The notes under the pieces are model-generated. The model saw only the letters and a list, made by a program, of their open reading frames with translations. It had not been told where the DNA came from and did no database searches. A stretch of 7,697 bases of DNA from Pseudomonadota bacterium. Lineage in GTDB: Bacteria > Pseudomonadota > Alphaproteobacteria > Micropepsales > Micropepsaceae. This document shows, in pieces, positions 7,636-7,697 of this stretch. Each line of letters starts with the position of its first letter. The first letter of the stretch is position 1. The stretch covers positions 1 to 7,697 of the forward strand of contig JAKAVI010000084.1 of NCBI GenBank assembly GCA_021817355.1. Direction: 5' to 3'. The position numbers and the translations under genes are program-made.

Positions 7636-7697
7636 TCACGCTCGTGTCCGCGGTTTGCGGCCAATACCCAGATGCTGGCGCCAGAGCTTGGAGGGGA
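7636..7697 (-). CDS. Possible C-terminal end of a minus-strand gene entering from the right edge
   Basis: On the minus strand the last 19 codons before a TGA (7638-7636) read PSKLWRQHLGIGRKPRTRA, an open, basic tail that looks like a plausible protein C-terminus. A stop placed just before the GC hairpin would fit two convergent genes sharing a terminator. The stretch is too short to identify a family and could be open by chance. The rival reading is that GGAGGGG at 7691-7696 on the plus strand is the RBS of a gene starting just past the edge. Confidence 0.3.
   Translation of the reverse strand, partial: PSKLWRQHLGIGRKPRTRA

Overview
The window looks like a GC-rich alphaproteobacterial chromosome. 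The evidence is the codon bias, the divergent arrangement of a small zincin-type metallopeptidase gene and a pterin-4a-carbinolamine dehydratase gene, and a stand-alone thiC behind a THI-box riboswitch. I cannot assign a genus from sequence alone; a sphingomonad-like or related lineage is a guess.

Layout. Bases 1-290 hold the 5' part of a minus-strand PF06262-type metallopeptidase, cut by the window edge. phhB (329-631) is divergent from it. Next comes what looks like an accessory catabolic module: a class III CoA-transferase on the minus strand (676-1812), divergent from a probable two-gene operon of a creatininase-family hydrolase (2018-2764) and a zinc-independent quinone oxidoreductase-like MDR enzyme (2801-3763). 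A GNAT acetyltransferase (3760-4251, minus) meets the MDR gene tail to tail, the two stop codons sharing one CTAG.

The thiamine region follows: a well conserved TPP riboswitch (about 4311-4402), an RBS-sequestering hairpin (4412-4440) and a complete thiC (4442-6268). An isochorismatase-fold gene lies 77 bp downstream of thiC (6346-6927) and lacks the usual nucleophilic cysteine. After a 268-bp gap with two adjacent inverted repeats comes a small exported Gly/Tyr-rich protein (7196-7594) with an in-frame 9-bp tandem repeat, followed by a strong GC hairpin and possibly the C-terminal end of another minus-strand gene at the right edge.

How the parts work together. The only firmly regulated pathway is thiamine: TPP binding to the thiC leader should switch off translation of HMP-phosphate synthase. 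The CoA-transferase/creatininase/MDR trio may degrade an amide- or lactam-containing compound through CoA esters, but the substrate cannot be read from the sequence. I see no CRISPR array, phage, transposase, tRNA or rRNA. No wholly new system is evident. The points most worth following are the Cys-less isochorismatase-like protein, the unassigned catabolic trio with its leader hairpin, and the repeat-bearing exported protein.
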